From the NCBI GenBank assembly GCA_021372895.1, contig JAJFTP010000030.1, positions 1 through 64,000 on the forward strand: 64,000 nt of DNA, read 5' to 3'. Made by a program: the position numbers and the translations under genes. The stretch comes from Synergistaceae bacterium (GTDB taxonomy: Bacteria; Synergistota; Synergistia; Synergistales; Synergistaceae). The notes under the pieces were generated by a model that made no database searches, was not told where the DNA came from, and was given only the letters and a program-made list of their open reading frames with translations. Numbering within the stretch: the first letter of the stretch is position 1; every line of letters starts with the position of its first letter. Shown here in pieces: positions 9,890-19,316 of the stretch.

Positions 9890-11083
9890 ATGATGATAGA
9901 CCAGCTTCAGTCTTCCGGTCTCGGAGCTCAGCTTCTTCAAGAAGCTGAAAAAATAAGTTTTGAAATGCAGGAATGGCGGAGGGAATTCCACCAGTTCCCT
10001 GAGCTTGCGTTCGAGGAGAACATTACCGCTTCCAAAGTTGCCCGTGTGCTGGGATCGATCGACGGGATGAGAGTGATAACGGGTTTTGCGATGCCTACCT
10101 GCGTCATAGGGATCTTTGGGGACGATATTCCAGGACCGGCAATAGCTGTTCGTGCATGTATGGATGCGATCGCTGTCGAGGAAGAGACGGAGCTTTCTTT
10201 TTCCTCATGTATGCCTGGTGTGATGCATGCCTGTGGACATGACGCACACATGGCATCTCTGCTCGGGGCTGCGAAGATACTTTCGCTCCACTTGAAAGAG
10301 CTCAAACACAGGGTCGTCTTTCTTTTCCAGCCTGCCGGAGAGGGCAAGGGCGGCGCAAAAATACTTGTGCAGAATCGTTTCCTTGAAGATTTCAATATAG
10401 GTGATTGTCTTGGCTTTCACTGGTGGCCCGAGCTGCCATACGGCGAACTTTATATGCGCCGCGGTGTTATATCGGCTCTCTCCGACCGTATACACATTGA
10501 CATACGCGGCACTGCCGGGCATGCAGCCAAGCCCCATATGGCAGTTGACCCGGTTATGATTGCCGCACACATCATGATAACTATACAGACAATGCTCACA
10601 AGAGAAGTTGATCCGCGCGACCCGGTCGTTGTCTCTTTCGGGCAGGTAGAGTCAGGGTTTGCCTATAACGCTATACCGGAGCAGGCAAATCTTTGGGGTA
10701 CTCTTCGTGCCTTTGATCCTAAAATCCGAGATTTTGTGCAGGACAGAATCGAAACTATGGCCCCCGCAATCGCCAAAGCTTTCCGTGGACTTGCATCGGT
10801 AGAATATACCCGTAATTACGGACAGGTAGAAAATGACCCCGGGCTGGTTGATGATATAATCCGCATAGGGGTCCCTTTTTTTGGTGAGGACTGTATTAAG
10901 ATGCTTGAGCGTCCCCTGCTCTCCGGCGAGGATTTTTCGTTTTTCAGCAGCTGTGTTCCGTCCGTGTTCATGCTGATGGGAACAGGGCTTGAATACGCGC
11001 TCAACCATCCGAGATATGACGTGCCGGAAAGTATGCTTCCGTTTTCGGCAGCATGGGAAGCCTATATGGCGCTAATGCTTTAA
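9890..11083 (+). CDS. M20-family amidohydrolase (N-acyl amino acid / peptide deacylase)
   Basis: About 397 residues with the M20D layout: a di-zinc catalytic domain interrupted by a dimerisation domain. Visible zinc-site motifs are HACGHDAHMA near residue 105 and the final LSGEDFSFFS. The usual RADMDALP segment is here RACMDAIAVEEE, with Cys in place of the common Asp while the later MDA is kept. Relatives hydrolyse hippurate, acyl-amino acids or indole-acetyl conjugates. The ATG at 9890 is chosen because GGAAGGAAG precedes it; the upstream TTG lacks a site. It leads a plus-strand run with an acyl-CoA synthetase, citC and citX. Specificity is not predictable. Confidence 0.88.
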   Translation: MMIDQLQSSGLGAQLLQEAEKISFEMQEWRREFHQFPELAFEENITASKVARVLGSIDGMRVITGFAMPTCVIGIFGDDIPGPAIAVRACMDAIAVEEETELSFSSCMPGVMHACGHDAHMASLLGAAKILSLHLKELKHRVVFLFQPAGEGKGGAKILVQNRFLEDFNIGDCLGFHWWPELPYGELYMRRGVISALSDRIHIDIRGTAGHAAKPHMAVDPVMIAAHIMITIQTMLTREVDPRDPVVVSFGQVESGFAYNAIPEQANLWGTLRAFDPKIRDFVQDRIETMAPAIAKAFRGLASVEYTRNYGQVENDPGLVDDIIRIGVPFFGEDCIKMLERPLLSGEDFSFFSSCVPSVFMLMGTGLEYALNHPRYDVPESMLPFSAAWEAYMALML

Positions 11084-11096
11084 TGGAGGGGATGTT

Positions 11097-12575
11097 TTGG
11101 ATCTCAGACTCGATCAGATAATCACCTCGAACCTTGAAAAACTCCGGAACGAACCGGCTATCTGGTGGCAGAAGACCTGGTGGTCACGTGGTGCGTTCCT
11201 CGAACTCATCAAAGAATGTGAACAGGTGCTTTCCGACAGCGGGTTCAAGGCAGGGCAGAGAGTCGCGCTTCTACTTCCCAACTGTCCGGTATTGCTTGCT
11301 TTGACAATCGCGCTCTGGAGACTCGGCGGAACAGTCGTACCCATAGATTTCCGCGGAGGTTATGTCTCTCTCATCAAACAGCTCAAACATGCGGATGTTT
11401 TTGCTGCGGTCACGTTCAGAGGGTGCTCGAACCTTGTTCCGCTCATCTCGGAAGAGGGGATCCCATGCGTAGTGACGGCACTTGATGCCCCTTGTGAGAT
11501 CATCGCAGGGCGTCCTTCGCACGAGGAGTCAACGGACACTGCCGTTATATTCTACACATCGGGCACTACTGGAGCACCCAAGGCCGTCCCGCTGACTCAC
11601 GGGAACCTCATAAGCTGCATAAACGCGTGCATAGACCACATCGATGCGCTTACCGAGGACGATGTGTTCCTTAACGCATTGCCAAACTTCAACGCTCTTG
11701 GCTTTGTGTGCGGCGCGCTCATCCCGTTCGTCAGAGGCACGCGCCAGGTAGTGCTGCCCTCGTTCATGCCGCCGGAGGCTACTATGGACGCTATGAGGAA
11801 TGCCGATGTTACCATTTTGCCCGCAGTCCCGACTATGATATCCCTGCTGCTCGGCGCGGCTGCGCGCGGGTTCAATCCGCCGCACAGCCTGCGCTATATA
11901 CTTTCCGGCGGAGACAGGCTGCCGCTTGATTTTGACAAACGTTCGCAGGAAATGCTGGGTGTTCCTGTCATAGAGGGCTATGGACTCACAGAGGCTTCGT
12001 CGGTCGTCTGCATCGCACCAGGCATTGATAAGAGAAAGCCCGGTACGGTTGGCACGTTTCTTTCATGTGTCGAAGCGGAGATCCGCAACGGGGGAGGAGA
12101 AGTCCTTCCTGCAGGCAGCGAAGGGCATCTCTGGATACGCGGTGCTTCCGTCGCAAAATGTTATTATCGTAATCCGGAGCTTACCGCCGTACGTTTTGTC
12201 AACGGGTGGTTCGACACCTGCGATATAGCGAAATTTGACGGTGATGGCTACCTTTCTCTCGTTGCGCGCGTAAGCGATGTTATATTTGTAGGAGGTTTCA
12301 CGGTCTATGCGCAGGAGGTTGAAAAGGTCCTGCTCGAACATCCTGCGGTTGCAGAGGCTGCCGTCATAGGAGTACCGCGCTCTATAAGCGGAGAGATCGT
12401 TAAGGCGTTTGTCGTTCTGAAAAAGGGCGAAAAAGTAACGTCTAAAGACTTGCTTGAATCGTGCAAAAAGAAACTCTCCTACTATAAAGTCCCGAGAATA
12501 ATCGAATTTCTGCCAGCAATGCCACGTTCGAGCATCGGCGAAATATTGAAGAGAAAGCTTGTTGAAAAGGACTGA
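11097..12575 (+). CDS. Class I adenylate-forming enzyme (acyl-CoA synthetase-like)
   Basis: 492 residues with the AMP-binding fold. The phosphate loop is YTSGTTGAPK (about 153-162), the adenine motif is GYGLTEAS, and the C-terminal hinge region includes YLSLVARVSDVIFVGGF. It should activate a carboxylic acid with ATP and transfer it to CoA or a carrier. The A8-type residue following the hinge (LVARVSD) departs from the common GRxxD/K pattern, so substrate handling may be unusual. The start is a TTG at 11097 with GGAGGGG 5 nt upstream. It is 13 bp after the M20 gene and abuts citC, suggesting one transcript. The natural acid is unknown. Confidence 0.88.
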   Translation: MDLRLDQIITSNLEKLRNEPAIWWQKTWWSRGAFLELIKECEQVLSDSGFKAGQRVALLLPNCPVLLALTIALWRLGGTVVPIDFRGGYVSLIKQLKHADVFAAVTFRGCSNLVPLISEEGIPCVVTALDAPCEIIAGRPSHEESTDTAVIFYTSGTTGAPKAVPLTHGNLISCINACIDHIDALTEDDVFLNALPNFNALGFVCGALIPFVRGTRQVVLPSFMPPEATMDAMRNADVTILPAVPTMISLLLGAAARGFNPPHSLRYILSGGDRLPLDFDKRSQEMLGVPVIEGYGLTEASSVVCIAPGIDKRKPGTVGTFLSCVEAEIRNGGGEVLPAGSEGHLWIRGASVAKCYYRNPELTAVRFVNGWFDTCDIAKFDGDGYLSLVARVSDVIFVGGFTVYAQEVEKVLLEHPAVAEAAVIGVPRSISGEIVKAFVVLKKGEKVTSKDLLESCKKKLSYYKVPRIIEFLPAMPRSSIGEILKRKLVEKD

Positions 12576-12576
12576 C

Positions 12577-13629
12577 ATGTTCGGATTTGAGATCCGTGCC
12601 GTCCTCAGTCCCAGCAGACGTGAGAAAGAGCGGGTCGAGGCGCTGCTTGCCCTGCATGGTCTGATATATGAGGGAACTCCGGACTGTACGATCCTTGTCG
12701 AAGATTCGGATGAAAACCTTGTTGCCACTGCGAGCATACAAGATAATGTTATCAAAATGGTCGCCGTCGATCCAGAATGGCAGGATACGGGGCTCGCCGG
12801 CATCGTGATATCGAAAGTCCTTCAGTATGCCCGAGAGAATGGCATATTTCATCTTTTCGTATACACGAAACCCGATATGGCCGACAAATTTGCTTCAATG
12901 GGTTTTCATGAACTTGCGCGGGTCGACAGTGTTGTCCTCTTGGAATCGGGACAGCCTTCAGCGGAAGATTACTGCGCCATGCTGGAATCACAGAGATTCC
13001 CCGCTGCTTTGGGACCTTTTGGGGCTGTTGTCGTGAACTGCAACCCATTCACACTTGGACACAGGTATCTGATAGAGACGGCAGCTAAGAGATGCGGCGG
13101 ACTATATGTTATAGTCGTACAGGAGGACGTTTCGGTCTTCCCGTTTAAAGACAGGATGAGGCTTGTAACAGAAGGAGTAAGGGATATATTGAATGTGAGG
13201 GTCCTTCCGAGTGCGGACTACGCAGTCTCACGGGCGACATTTCCGACTTATTTCCTCAAAGACCGCGGGGTGGATGCGGTTTCCGGGATACAGGCCGAAC
13301 TTGACGTGACGCTCTTTGCAAACCTTTTTGTCCCGGCACTCTCGCTCAGCACCCGCTTTGTCGGTACCGAGCCGTTCTGTCTCACTACGGAAATATACAA
13401 CAAGGCGATGAAAAAAATCCTTCCGGCGTATGGGGTTGAAGTCGTTGAGATTTTACGTGCCAATGACCCATCGGGTACCGCTATTTCCGCATCACGCGTC
13501 AGAAAAGCGATAAAGGACGGAGACTGCGACATTTTAAAAATGCTGTTGCCTGAAGTTACGCTCGATTACCTTGCTTCGGAAGAAGGCAGACATGTCGCTG
13601 AAAGGCTCCGCGCCGTAGAACAGGACTGA
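12577..13629 (+). CDS. citC: [Citrate (pro-3S)-lyase] ligase
   Basis: 350 residues. An N-terminal GNAT-like domain (about 1-125) is followed by a nucleotidyltransferase domain with the HIGH-type motif NPFTLGHRYL (156-165) and a later SASRVRKAI segment, the architecture of CitC. The enzyme uses ATP and acetate to acetylate the prosthetic group of the citrate lyase acyl carrier protein, switching the lyase on in the cytoplasm. The ATG at 12577 follows AAGGA and begins 1 base after the preceding stop. citX follows within 3 bp. No citD, citE or citF occurs in this window. Confidence 0.92.
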   Translation: MFGFEIRAVLSPSRREKERVEALLALHGLIYEGTPDCTILVEDSDENLVATASIQDNVIKMVAVDPEWQDTGLAGIVISKVLQYARENGIFHLFVYTKPDMADKFASMGFHELARVDSVVLLESGQPSAEDYCAMLESQRFPAALGPFGAVVVNCNPFTLGHRYLIETAAKRCGGLYVIVVQEDVSVFPFKDRMRLVTEGVRDILNVRVLPSADYAVSRATFPTYFLKDRGVDAVSGIQAELDVTLFANLFVPALSLSTRFVGTEPFCLTTEIYNKAMKKILPAYGVEVVEILRANDPSGTAISASRVRKAIKDGDCDILKMLLPEVTLDYLASEEGRHVAERLRAVEQD

Positions 13630-13632
13630 GAG

Positions 13633-14178
13633 ATGCCCACACCGCTTGAAGATGTCCTTGCGGGACGCGACGAGAGGGTTTATGTACAGGGGCTGTTGCT
13701 TAATGTGGATGGACAAGTTATGTCCCCGCGGGAGAGATTCATCTGTCAGATTTCACTGAACATTCCCGGCTACCCCAAAAGACTTCCGCTGGATGAAGAG
13801 ACAGTCCGTAAAGGAGCGGGGGATTTTCTGCTTGGATATGGCGCGGATCCTATAAAAGAGCGCTTTTTGACAAACGGCGCAGGTTTATGCTGGCTGGGGC
13901 TATTTGATGGGGATGCGGAGACCGCAAAAAGGGCCAAGCTGTCAGCGGTCAGGATCGAAGAACAAAATCCCGCGGGACGTATATTCGACATCGACATCAT
14001 AACGGATGACGGCTCAATCTCTCGAAATATACTTGGGCTTTCTCCCCGCAGATGCCTTCTATGCGGCGCAGAGGCCAAAATATGCGCCAGGTTACGTGCA
14101 CATCCCGAGGAAGAGCTTCGAAGTGCGGTCGCGGCACAGCTGTCTGTGTACATCGGCCATGTTTTTGATCCGGAATGA
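13633..14178 (+). CDS. citX: Citrate lyase holo-ACP synthase
   Basis: 181 residues matching CitX, which transfers the phosphoribosyl-dephospho-CoA prosthetic group to the citrate lyase carrier protein. The conserved core is GRIFDIDII near residue 116 and the LGLSPRRCLLCGAEAKIC cysteine segment near residue 137. It is usually fused to or next to citG, which makes the precursor; citG is not seen here. It closes the M20 - acyl-CoA synthetase - citC - citX run. Confidence 0.9.
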   Translation: MPTPLEDVLAGRDERVYVQGLLLNVDGQVMSPRERFICQISLNIPGYPKRLPLDEETVRKGAGDFLLGYGADPIKERFLTNGAGLCWLGLFDGDAETAKRAKLSAVRIEEQNPAGRIFDIDIITDDGSISRNILGLSPRRCLLCGAEAKICARLRAHPEEELRSAVAAQLSVYIGHVFDPE

Positions 14179-14421
14179 TAAAAGGCGCATTGCTTCCCTA
14201 ACTTGATCGCATAAGGTATAAAACAGGGGATAAATTTTTGATCTCATGGTACGCTATTTGAATTATCCGTAATTTCCTATCGCATAAAATATAAATACCA
14301 TATAAATTATATTTATAATTACAGCGGGCATGGTCGGAAATGTTAAAGATTCTTTCCTTGTCCTCCTTGTACGTTATGAGGAGGATATATAGTACAGAGG
14401 AGATAGGAGGAATTATGCTTT
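14179..14421. other. AT-rich intergenic region upstream of dCMP deaminase
   Basis: No gene. The middle (about 14230-14330) is strongly AT-rich. Near its end a short TCCTCC/GGAGGA stem (14361-14366 with 14380-14385) lies about 20 bases before the AGGAGG ribosome site at 14405-14410. An eight-codon ORF (ATG 14415, stop 14439-14441) starts 4 nt after that site and overlaps the real gene start in another frame. Confidence 0.4.
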
Positions 14422-14898
14422 ATGTCGATCCAACGTCCTGACTGGGACAGTTATTTTCTTCTTATAGCAAAAGTTGTTGCAAGCCGCAGCACATGCCTGC
14501 GCCGGAAAGTCGGAGCGGTGCTCGTCAGGGACAAGCAAATACTGAGCACCGGCTACAACGGCGCGCCCAAAGGCATCTCTCATTGCGAGGATGTCGGCTG
14601 TATGAGGGAGAAGCTTAATATTCCCTCAGGTGAACGCCATGAGATATGCCGCGGGTCGCATGCCGAGATAAACGCGATAGCACAGGCGGCATCCGCTGGT
14701 GTCGCGACACAGGGATGCTGGTTATACTGCACTCATGAGCCCTGTGTTTATTGTACAAAGGCTTTGATTAACGCCGGCTGTGAGAGGGTCGTCTATCTTT
14801 ACCCGTATCTAGATGAACTTGCGCGCGCCATAATGAAGGAATCGGGAATTGATGCCGTGCAATTCGCACCTGAGAAACTGCAGAAGGATATTTTTTAA
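14422..14898 (+). CDS. Deoxycytidylate (dCMP) deaminase
   Basis: 158 residues with the zinc-dependent deaminase motifs: the allosteric-type CEDVGCMRE insert, the catalytic SHAEINAI, and the PCVYC zinc cysteines (about 111-115). It converts dCMP to dUMP for thymidylate synthesis in the cytoplasm. The N-terminus RPDWDSYFLLIAKVVASRSTC matches the family. An HD-domain protein follows after 24 bp and could be co-transcribed. The ATG at 14422 lies 11 nt from AGGAGG, rather far. Confidence 0.92.
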   Translation: MSIQRPDWDSYFLLIAKVVASRSTCLRRKVGAVLVRDKQILSTGYNGAPKGISHCEDVGCMREKLNIPSGERHEICRGSHAEINAIAQAASAGVATQGCWLYCTHEPCVYCTKALINAGCERVVYLYPYLDELARAIMKESGIDAVQFAPEKLQKDIF

Positions 14899-14922
14899 TA
14901 GAACTGGGGAGGTACGGAATAA

Positions 14923-15486
14923 ATGTTTACACGTGAACAGTCGCTCGAATTTCTGAAGGAACACAACAAGGAAGAGATGCACCTGCGCCACGCTTTCGCT
15001 GTGGAAGCCGCCATGAGGGGTTTTGCCGAACATTACGGAGAAGATGCGGATTACTGGGGGCTTATCGGACTGATGCACGACATAGACTGGGAGGAATTCC
15101 CGAGCACTGAGACGCATCCCGTCAAGGGGGGTGAGATGCTCAAAGAAAAGGGCTACCCTGATGATTTCGTCCGCGCAGTCCTGGCCCATGGCTGGGAGTA
15201 CTCTGGGGTAAAGCCTGAGACGCTATGCGAAAAAGTCCTCTACACCGTAGACGAGCTTACCGGGTTCATAACGGCCGTCGCGCTGGTACGTCCAAGCAAA
15301 TCGCTTATGGATCTCGAGGTCAAATCAGTCAAAAAGAAATGGAAAGACAAGGCTTTTGCGCGCGGCGTGAACCGTGAGGTTATCGAGAAAGGCTGCGAGC
15401 TCATGGATGAGCCGCTTGAGCAGCTTATAGAGAGAACAATAGAATCGCTCAGGCCCGTTGAAAAAGAGATAGGGCTCGGAGCATAA
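14923..15486 (+). CDS. HD-superfamily phosphohydrolase
   Basis: 187 residues with a compact HD domain. The first histidine is in LRHAFAVEAAM (about 22), the HD pair in GLMHDIDWEEFP (about 51), followed by ETHPVKGGEML and AVLAHGWEY. Such proteins hydrolyse phosphate esters of nucleotides or similar metabolites using a metal ion. Placement after dCMP deaminase hints at nucleotide metabolism, but this is inference. The substrate is unknown. Confidence 0.85.
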   Translation: MFTREQSLEFLKEHNKEEMHLRHAFAVEAAMRGFAEHYGEDADYWGLIGLMHDIDWEEFPSTETHPVKGGEMLKEKGYPDDFVRAVLAHGWEYSGVKPETLCEKVLYTVDELTGFITAVALVRPSKSLMDLEVKSVKKKWKDKAFARGVNREVIEKGCELMDEPLEQLIERTIESLRPVEKEIGLGA

Positions 15487-15524
15487 GTTTCCCGCGCCGT
15501 CAATCCTGAAAGGAGGAGCTATAC

Positions 15525-16163
15525 ATGACAATTTCTTTGATTCTTGCAGACGACCATCCGCTTACCAGAGAAGGAATAAAGGGATATCTCGCAAAGGAAC
15601 CGGATTTTGAGATAATAGGCGAGTACGCAGATGGAGAATCCGCATGGGCAGGTGTGCAGGCGCTTAACCCCCAGGTCGCGCTGCTTGACATACGCATGCC
15701 CGGATATGACGGAGTGGCGCTTGCGAGGAAGATAAAAGAGGCAGGGCTTCCTGTCGCCTCACTCATGCTGACATCATACGATGCGCAGCAGTATGTCATG
15801 GCATCTCTGCGCGCAGGTGCCCGCGGCTATGTCCTCAAGACTGCGAGCATGGAAACGCTGAGTAAGGCTATCCGCATCGTTGCCCGCGGAGGGTTTTTCC
15901 TTGACAGCGAAGTCGCGAATGCAGTCGAGGAAGAGGGTGATTTTGTTCCGGAACCTGTTTCCGTAAGGGAGCGGGAAGTGCTTTTGCTAGCTGCGCGAGG
16001 ACTATCCGGAAAAGAGATCGCGACACAGCTTTTCATAAGTGAGCGTACGGTACAGACCCACCTGGCGTCAATCTATGACAAGCTTGGCGCTAAGAACAAA
16101 ACGGAAGCCATGCTCCTCTCCTTAAAATACGGCATAGTGACCCTGGAGGAACTGCTCGATTGA
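15525..16163 (+). CDS. Response regulator, NarL/LuxR family
   Basis: 212 residues. The receiver domain has the acidic pair D9/D10, the phospho-acceptor D55 in LLDIRMPG and the conserved K105 in YVLKTA. The C-terminal LuxR-type helix-turn-helix (about 145-212) includes VREREVLLLAARGLSGKEIA and TVQTHLASIYDKLG. It is a transcription factor controlled by the histidine kinase whose gene overlaps its stop by 4 bp. AGGAGG lies upstream of the ATG. The regulon is unknown. Confidence 0.95.
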   Translation: MTISLILADDHPLTREGIKGYLAKEPDFEIIGEYADGESAWAGVQALNPQVALLDIRMPGYDGVALARKIKEAGLPVASLMLTSYDAQQYVMASLRAGARGYVLKTASMETLSKAIRIVARGGFFLDSEVANAVEEEGDFVPEPVSVREREVLLLAARGLSGKEIATQLFISERTVQTHLASIYDKLGAKNKTEAMLLSLKYGIVTLEELLD

Positions 16164-17545
16164 GAAGAAACCTGCTGGTTCAGCTCACAATAGCTGTTTT
16201 CCTCCCGAGCCTGGGAGCGTTTCTGCTTGCATGGGTGGGCTTCTGCCAGTTTGAAAGTACGATGGAGGGGCTTGCAGGCTCATATGTGCAGAACCTTGCG
16301 CGCGGGACCGCAGCCAGACTTGAATCTACCCAGTGGGAGCTGCGCTCTGACGGCACATGGCTCCCCAACCAGTTTCGTTCGCGTATCGGCGGACTCAGCG
16401 ACCAGGCACTCGAAGATATAAATGTGCCCGGTATGTTTGCCATTTTTGACAGTAAGGGCAACCTGGTCTACGGTACATCCGATATCTCGCTGCTCTCTAT
16501 AATCTGGGATCAGCCGATAACAATAATGTCTCCTCAAAAGGTCAGAGGTCCGGACGGCCTGTTATATACCGTTGCGGTTTACCCTGTACTTCAAAGGGAT
16601 CTCTTTGTGCTTGCCGCCGTATCGTGGGATAAGCTCTTTGGCACGATGGTCCCGCTTTCGACCTTCTGGCCTTTTATAATGGGAATGCTGGGACTTGTCG
16701 GGATTTTCTCTGTCTACATAATGTGGCAGAAGGTCATACTTCCTCTGAAGGATATGGAGGAGGAGGTCTCGATGCTCAGATGGGGAGAGGAAATCCCGCA
16801 GAAGGTTGCTCCCGAGGCGGTAAACGAACTTCAGAAACTGAGGGAGGCACTTGTCGTCCTTGCTGACTCGGCGATAGACAGGGAGCAGCTCTCCCGCAGA
16901 TATGTCAATGACCTCGTTAAAGTGCAGGAGGAAGAGCGCGCGAGAATATCGCGTGAGATACATGACGGTCCGCTTCAGGATGTCACGGCACTCCTGCAGA
17001 GGCTCAGGCTTTTGTCTATGGACATTGATTCGCCATGTGAGAGAAAGAAACGCCTGGACGAAGCGGAGCGCGTTGCAATGACAGGTGTGCGTGAGATGCG
17101 TGAACTCTGTAACAATCTGACGCCGCCATGGCTTGACCTGGGACTCTCCCAGGCGATTACGGAGCTTACAGAGAGACTCAGCGCCCAGCTTGATATAAAG
17201 ATCATCCTTGACCTTCAGGATATCCCTGAACTGCCGGACGATGTCACTCTTGCTTTCTTCCGTGTCGTTCAGGAGGCTGTTAATAATTCAGCGCGTCATT
17301 CCGGTGCGTCCTATGTCAAGATAAGCTTGAGGGACACTGGTAAAAAGCTGCTGCTCCAGATAGAGGACGACGGGAATGGTTTCGAAGTTCCGGAGAACAT
17401 CGCAGAACTTCGTGTCCATGGCCACAGAGGGCTTTCGAATATGAAAGAGCGGATGTCTCTCGTTGGAGGAACGCTCGATATTACGTCTTCGCAGGGCAAG
17501 GGCACGATAATACGTTGTGAACTTCCGTTCCAGACTGTAAAATAG
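16160..17545 (+). CDS. Sensor histidine kinase, NarX/DegS (HisKA_3) type
   Basis: 461 residues. Transmembrane helices at about 5-27 and 170-188 bracket an extracytoplasmic sensor domain of about 140 residues. The H-box ERARISREIHDGPLQD places the phospho-histidine at H268, and the ATPase domain has EAVNNSARHS, DDGNGFEVPE and GHRGLSNMKERM. It starts with TTG in a TTGA overlap with the response regulator stop, so the two are translationally coupled. The sensor domain resembles nothing I recognise, so the signal is unknown. Confidence 0.95.
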   Translation: MRRNLLVQLTIAVFLPSLGAFLLAWVGFCQFESTMEGLAGSYVQNLARGTAARLESTQWELRSDGTWLPNQFRSRIGGLSDQALEDINVPGMFAIFDSKGNLVYGTSDISLLSIIWDQPITIMSPQKVRGPDGLLYTVAVYPVLQRDLFVLAAVSWDKLFGTMVPLSTFWPFIMGMLGLVGIFSVYIMWQKVILPLKDMEEEVSMLRWGEEIPQKVAPEAVNELQKLREALVVLADSAIDREQLSRRYVNDLVKVQEEERARISREIHDGPLQDVTALLQRLRLLSMDIDSPCERKKRLDEAERVAMTGVREMRELCNNLTPPWLDLGLSQAITELTERLSAQLDIKIILDLQDIPELPDDVTLAFFRVVQEAVNNSARHSGASYVKISLRDTGKKLLLQIEDDGNGFEVPENIAELRVHGHRGLSNMKERMSLVGGTLDITSSQGKGTIIRCELPFQTVK

Positions 17546-17595
17546 ATATAGAATATGACTCGTTGAAAGGTGGGAGCCCTTACGGGCGATGCGTT

Positions 17596-19224
17596 TTGAA
17601 GCTGAAAATTTTTGGTGCTGCGGGAGAAGTCACAGGTTCAAACTATATGATAGAGACGAGTGGCTATAAAGTGCTTGTAGACTGTGGGACCCACCAGGGC
17701 CGCGATGAGGAAAAACACGAGGATGAAGAGTTCTGCTACAATCCTGCCGATATAGACGCACTGCTTCTCACCCATGCGCACATCGACCACAGCGGGCGTA
17801 TCCCGCTGCTTGTAAAGCAGGGCTTCAAGGGTAAAATATACTGCACGTATGCCACAAGCGAGCTTGTTGAGATCCTTTGGCGTGATTCTGCAAAGATCAT
17901 GAAGGAAGATGCGCAATGGAAGACGAGGAAAAACACGCGAAGGGGCCTTGCAAAGGTAGAACCGCTTTATGACGACGGAGATGTCGAAGCTGCGCTCCTC
18001 TTCCGTACCCCGGTGCCTTACGACGAAGTTATCGACGTCCTTCCCGGTCTCAAGGTCCGTTTCCGTGAAGCAGGGCATATTCTGGGCAGCTCGTCAATAG
18101 AAACATGGATTTCAGAAGAAGAGGGGCAGAACCCGGTTAAAGTTGTATTTTCCGGGGATCTGGGGCCTTTCGACGGAGTAATAGAGAAGCCGCCTGTGCT
18201 TATAGATGATGCAGACTTTGTCATTATTGAGTCTACTTATGGTGACCGGCTCCATAAATCACTTGAAGACACCCGCGCTGAATTCCAGAACGCGATGAAG
18301 GATGCGCTTAAGACGAGTGCTAAAATCCTAGTCCCGACCTTCGTTGTCGATCGCGCGCAGAGGATGCTCTACGAGTTTGACCTGTTCCAGAAGACGTTCC
18401 CGGAACTTAAGACCCCTCCCATCTATCTTGACTCTCCGATGGGCATAAAGACAACGGAGATATACAGCAAATATACAAATCTGCTTTCTGAGCAACTCAA
18501 GGACATGCTCATCAAAGGAGACGATCCGTTTGAGCCGGAAGGGTTCAGCTTTATACGGTCGGCAGATGATTCACGCGCGCTCAATGACCGGAAAAGCGGC
18601 ATAATACTTGCGGGAAGCGGGATGTGCTCCGGTGGAAGGATAATGCATCACCTTAAGCATAATCTCTACAAAGCGGACACACATGTTTTCTTCGTGGGAT
18701 ACCAAGCCTATGGCACTCTCGGGCGGCGCCTCGTCGACGGGGCAAAAGATATCCGCATCGCGGGAGAAGATGTCGTTGTCAGGGCACAGCTCCACACGCT
18801 GAACGGGTTCTCCGCCCATGCCGACAGGGATGACCTGCTTAAATGGGCGTCCGGCTTTCCTCAAAAGGCCCGCTTTATTGTCTCGCATGGCGAACCGAAA
18901 TCATCCGGATCGCTTGCTCTTGGACTTAAGGACAAGGGCTACTTTGCGATGGTTCCCGCGATCGGCGATGAGATAGACCTCCTTGTGCCGGCGGCAGAAA
19001 GCGCGAAAATGCCGGTCATCTCGCAGCATATACTTGAACATATTGCTCTTGGAGCCCAGGATATTTCACAGACGCTTGCCGCTATAACGAGCCTGGCGGA
19101 AGCGATGCAGCACGCTTCGCTCCGCGGGGTCGATCATTCAAGGATAATGCCGCTTCTGATGTCTGCAAAGACGCTGCTTGAAACGGCGGAGTCTCTCAGC
19201 ACAAAAGAGAAGAAATCAGCATAA
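17596..19224 (+). CDS. Metallo-beta-lactamase fold RNA nuclease, beta-CASP family
   Basis: About 542 residues. The metallo-beta-lactamase core has THAHIDHSG (about 59-67), EAGHILGSSS and FSGDLG, then a beta-CASP insert, and the late motifs GFSAHADRDDL and FIVSHGEPKSS. These mark CPSF73/RNase J-like hydrolases that cut RNA with two zinc ions. A C-terminal tail of about 70 residues follows the usual end. The start is uncertain: TTG at 17596 fits homologues (MKLKIFGAAGEVTGS), but a TTG at 17563 is also in frame and neither has an ideal ribosome site. It follows the kinase gene by about 50 bp. Confidence 0.9.
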   Translation: MKLKIFGAAGEVTGSNYMIETSGYKVLVDCGTHQGRDEEKHEDEEFCYNPADIDALLLTHAHIDHSGRIPLLVKQGFKGKIYCTYATSELVEILWRDSAKIMKEDAQWKTRKNTRRGLAKVEPLYDDGDVEAALLFRTPVPYDEVIDVLPGLKVRFREAGHILGSSSIETWISEEEGQNPVKVVFSGDLGPFDGVIEKPPVLIDDADFVIIESTYGDRLHKSLEDTRAEFQNAMKDALKTSAKILVPTFVVDRAQRMLYEFDLFQKTFPELKTPPIYLDSPMGIKTTEIYSKYTNLLSEQLKDMLIKGDDPFEPEGFSFIRSADDSRALNDRKSGIILAGSGMCSGGRIMHHLKHNLYKADTHVFFVGYQAYGTLGRRLVDGAKDIRIAGEDVVVRAQLHTLNGFSAHADRDDLLKWASGFPQKARFIVSHGEPKSSGSLALGLKDKGYFAMVPAIGDEIDLLVPAAESAKMPVISQHILEHIALGAQDISQTLAAITSLAEAMQHASLRGVDHSRIMPLLMSAKTLLETAESLSTKEKKSA

Positions 19225-19225
19225 C

Positions 19226-19259
19226 TTGTTGTTCTTCAATTCGGTAAAAGGGCTATAAT
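19226..19259 (+). promoter_or_regulatory. Probable promoter of the unknown gene at 19317
   Basis: A perfect TATAAT (19254-19259) lies about 58 bp before the start codon. The candidate -35 hexamers nearby (TTGTTG at 19226, TTGTTC at 19229) are weak or off in spacing, so only the -10 is well supported. Confidence 0.4.
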
Positions 19260-19316
19260 ACTTTGGTTGCAGATGGGACAGCTTTACATTTGGCATGAAG
19301 GCGGGAGAGTTGCGGG

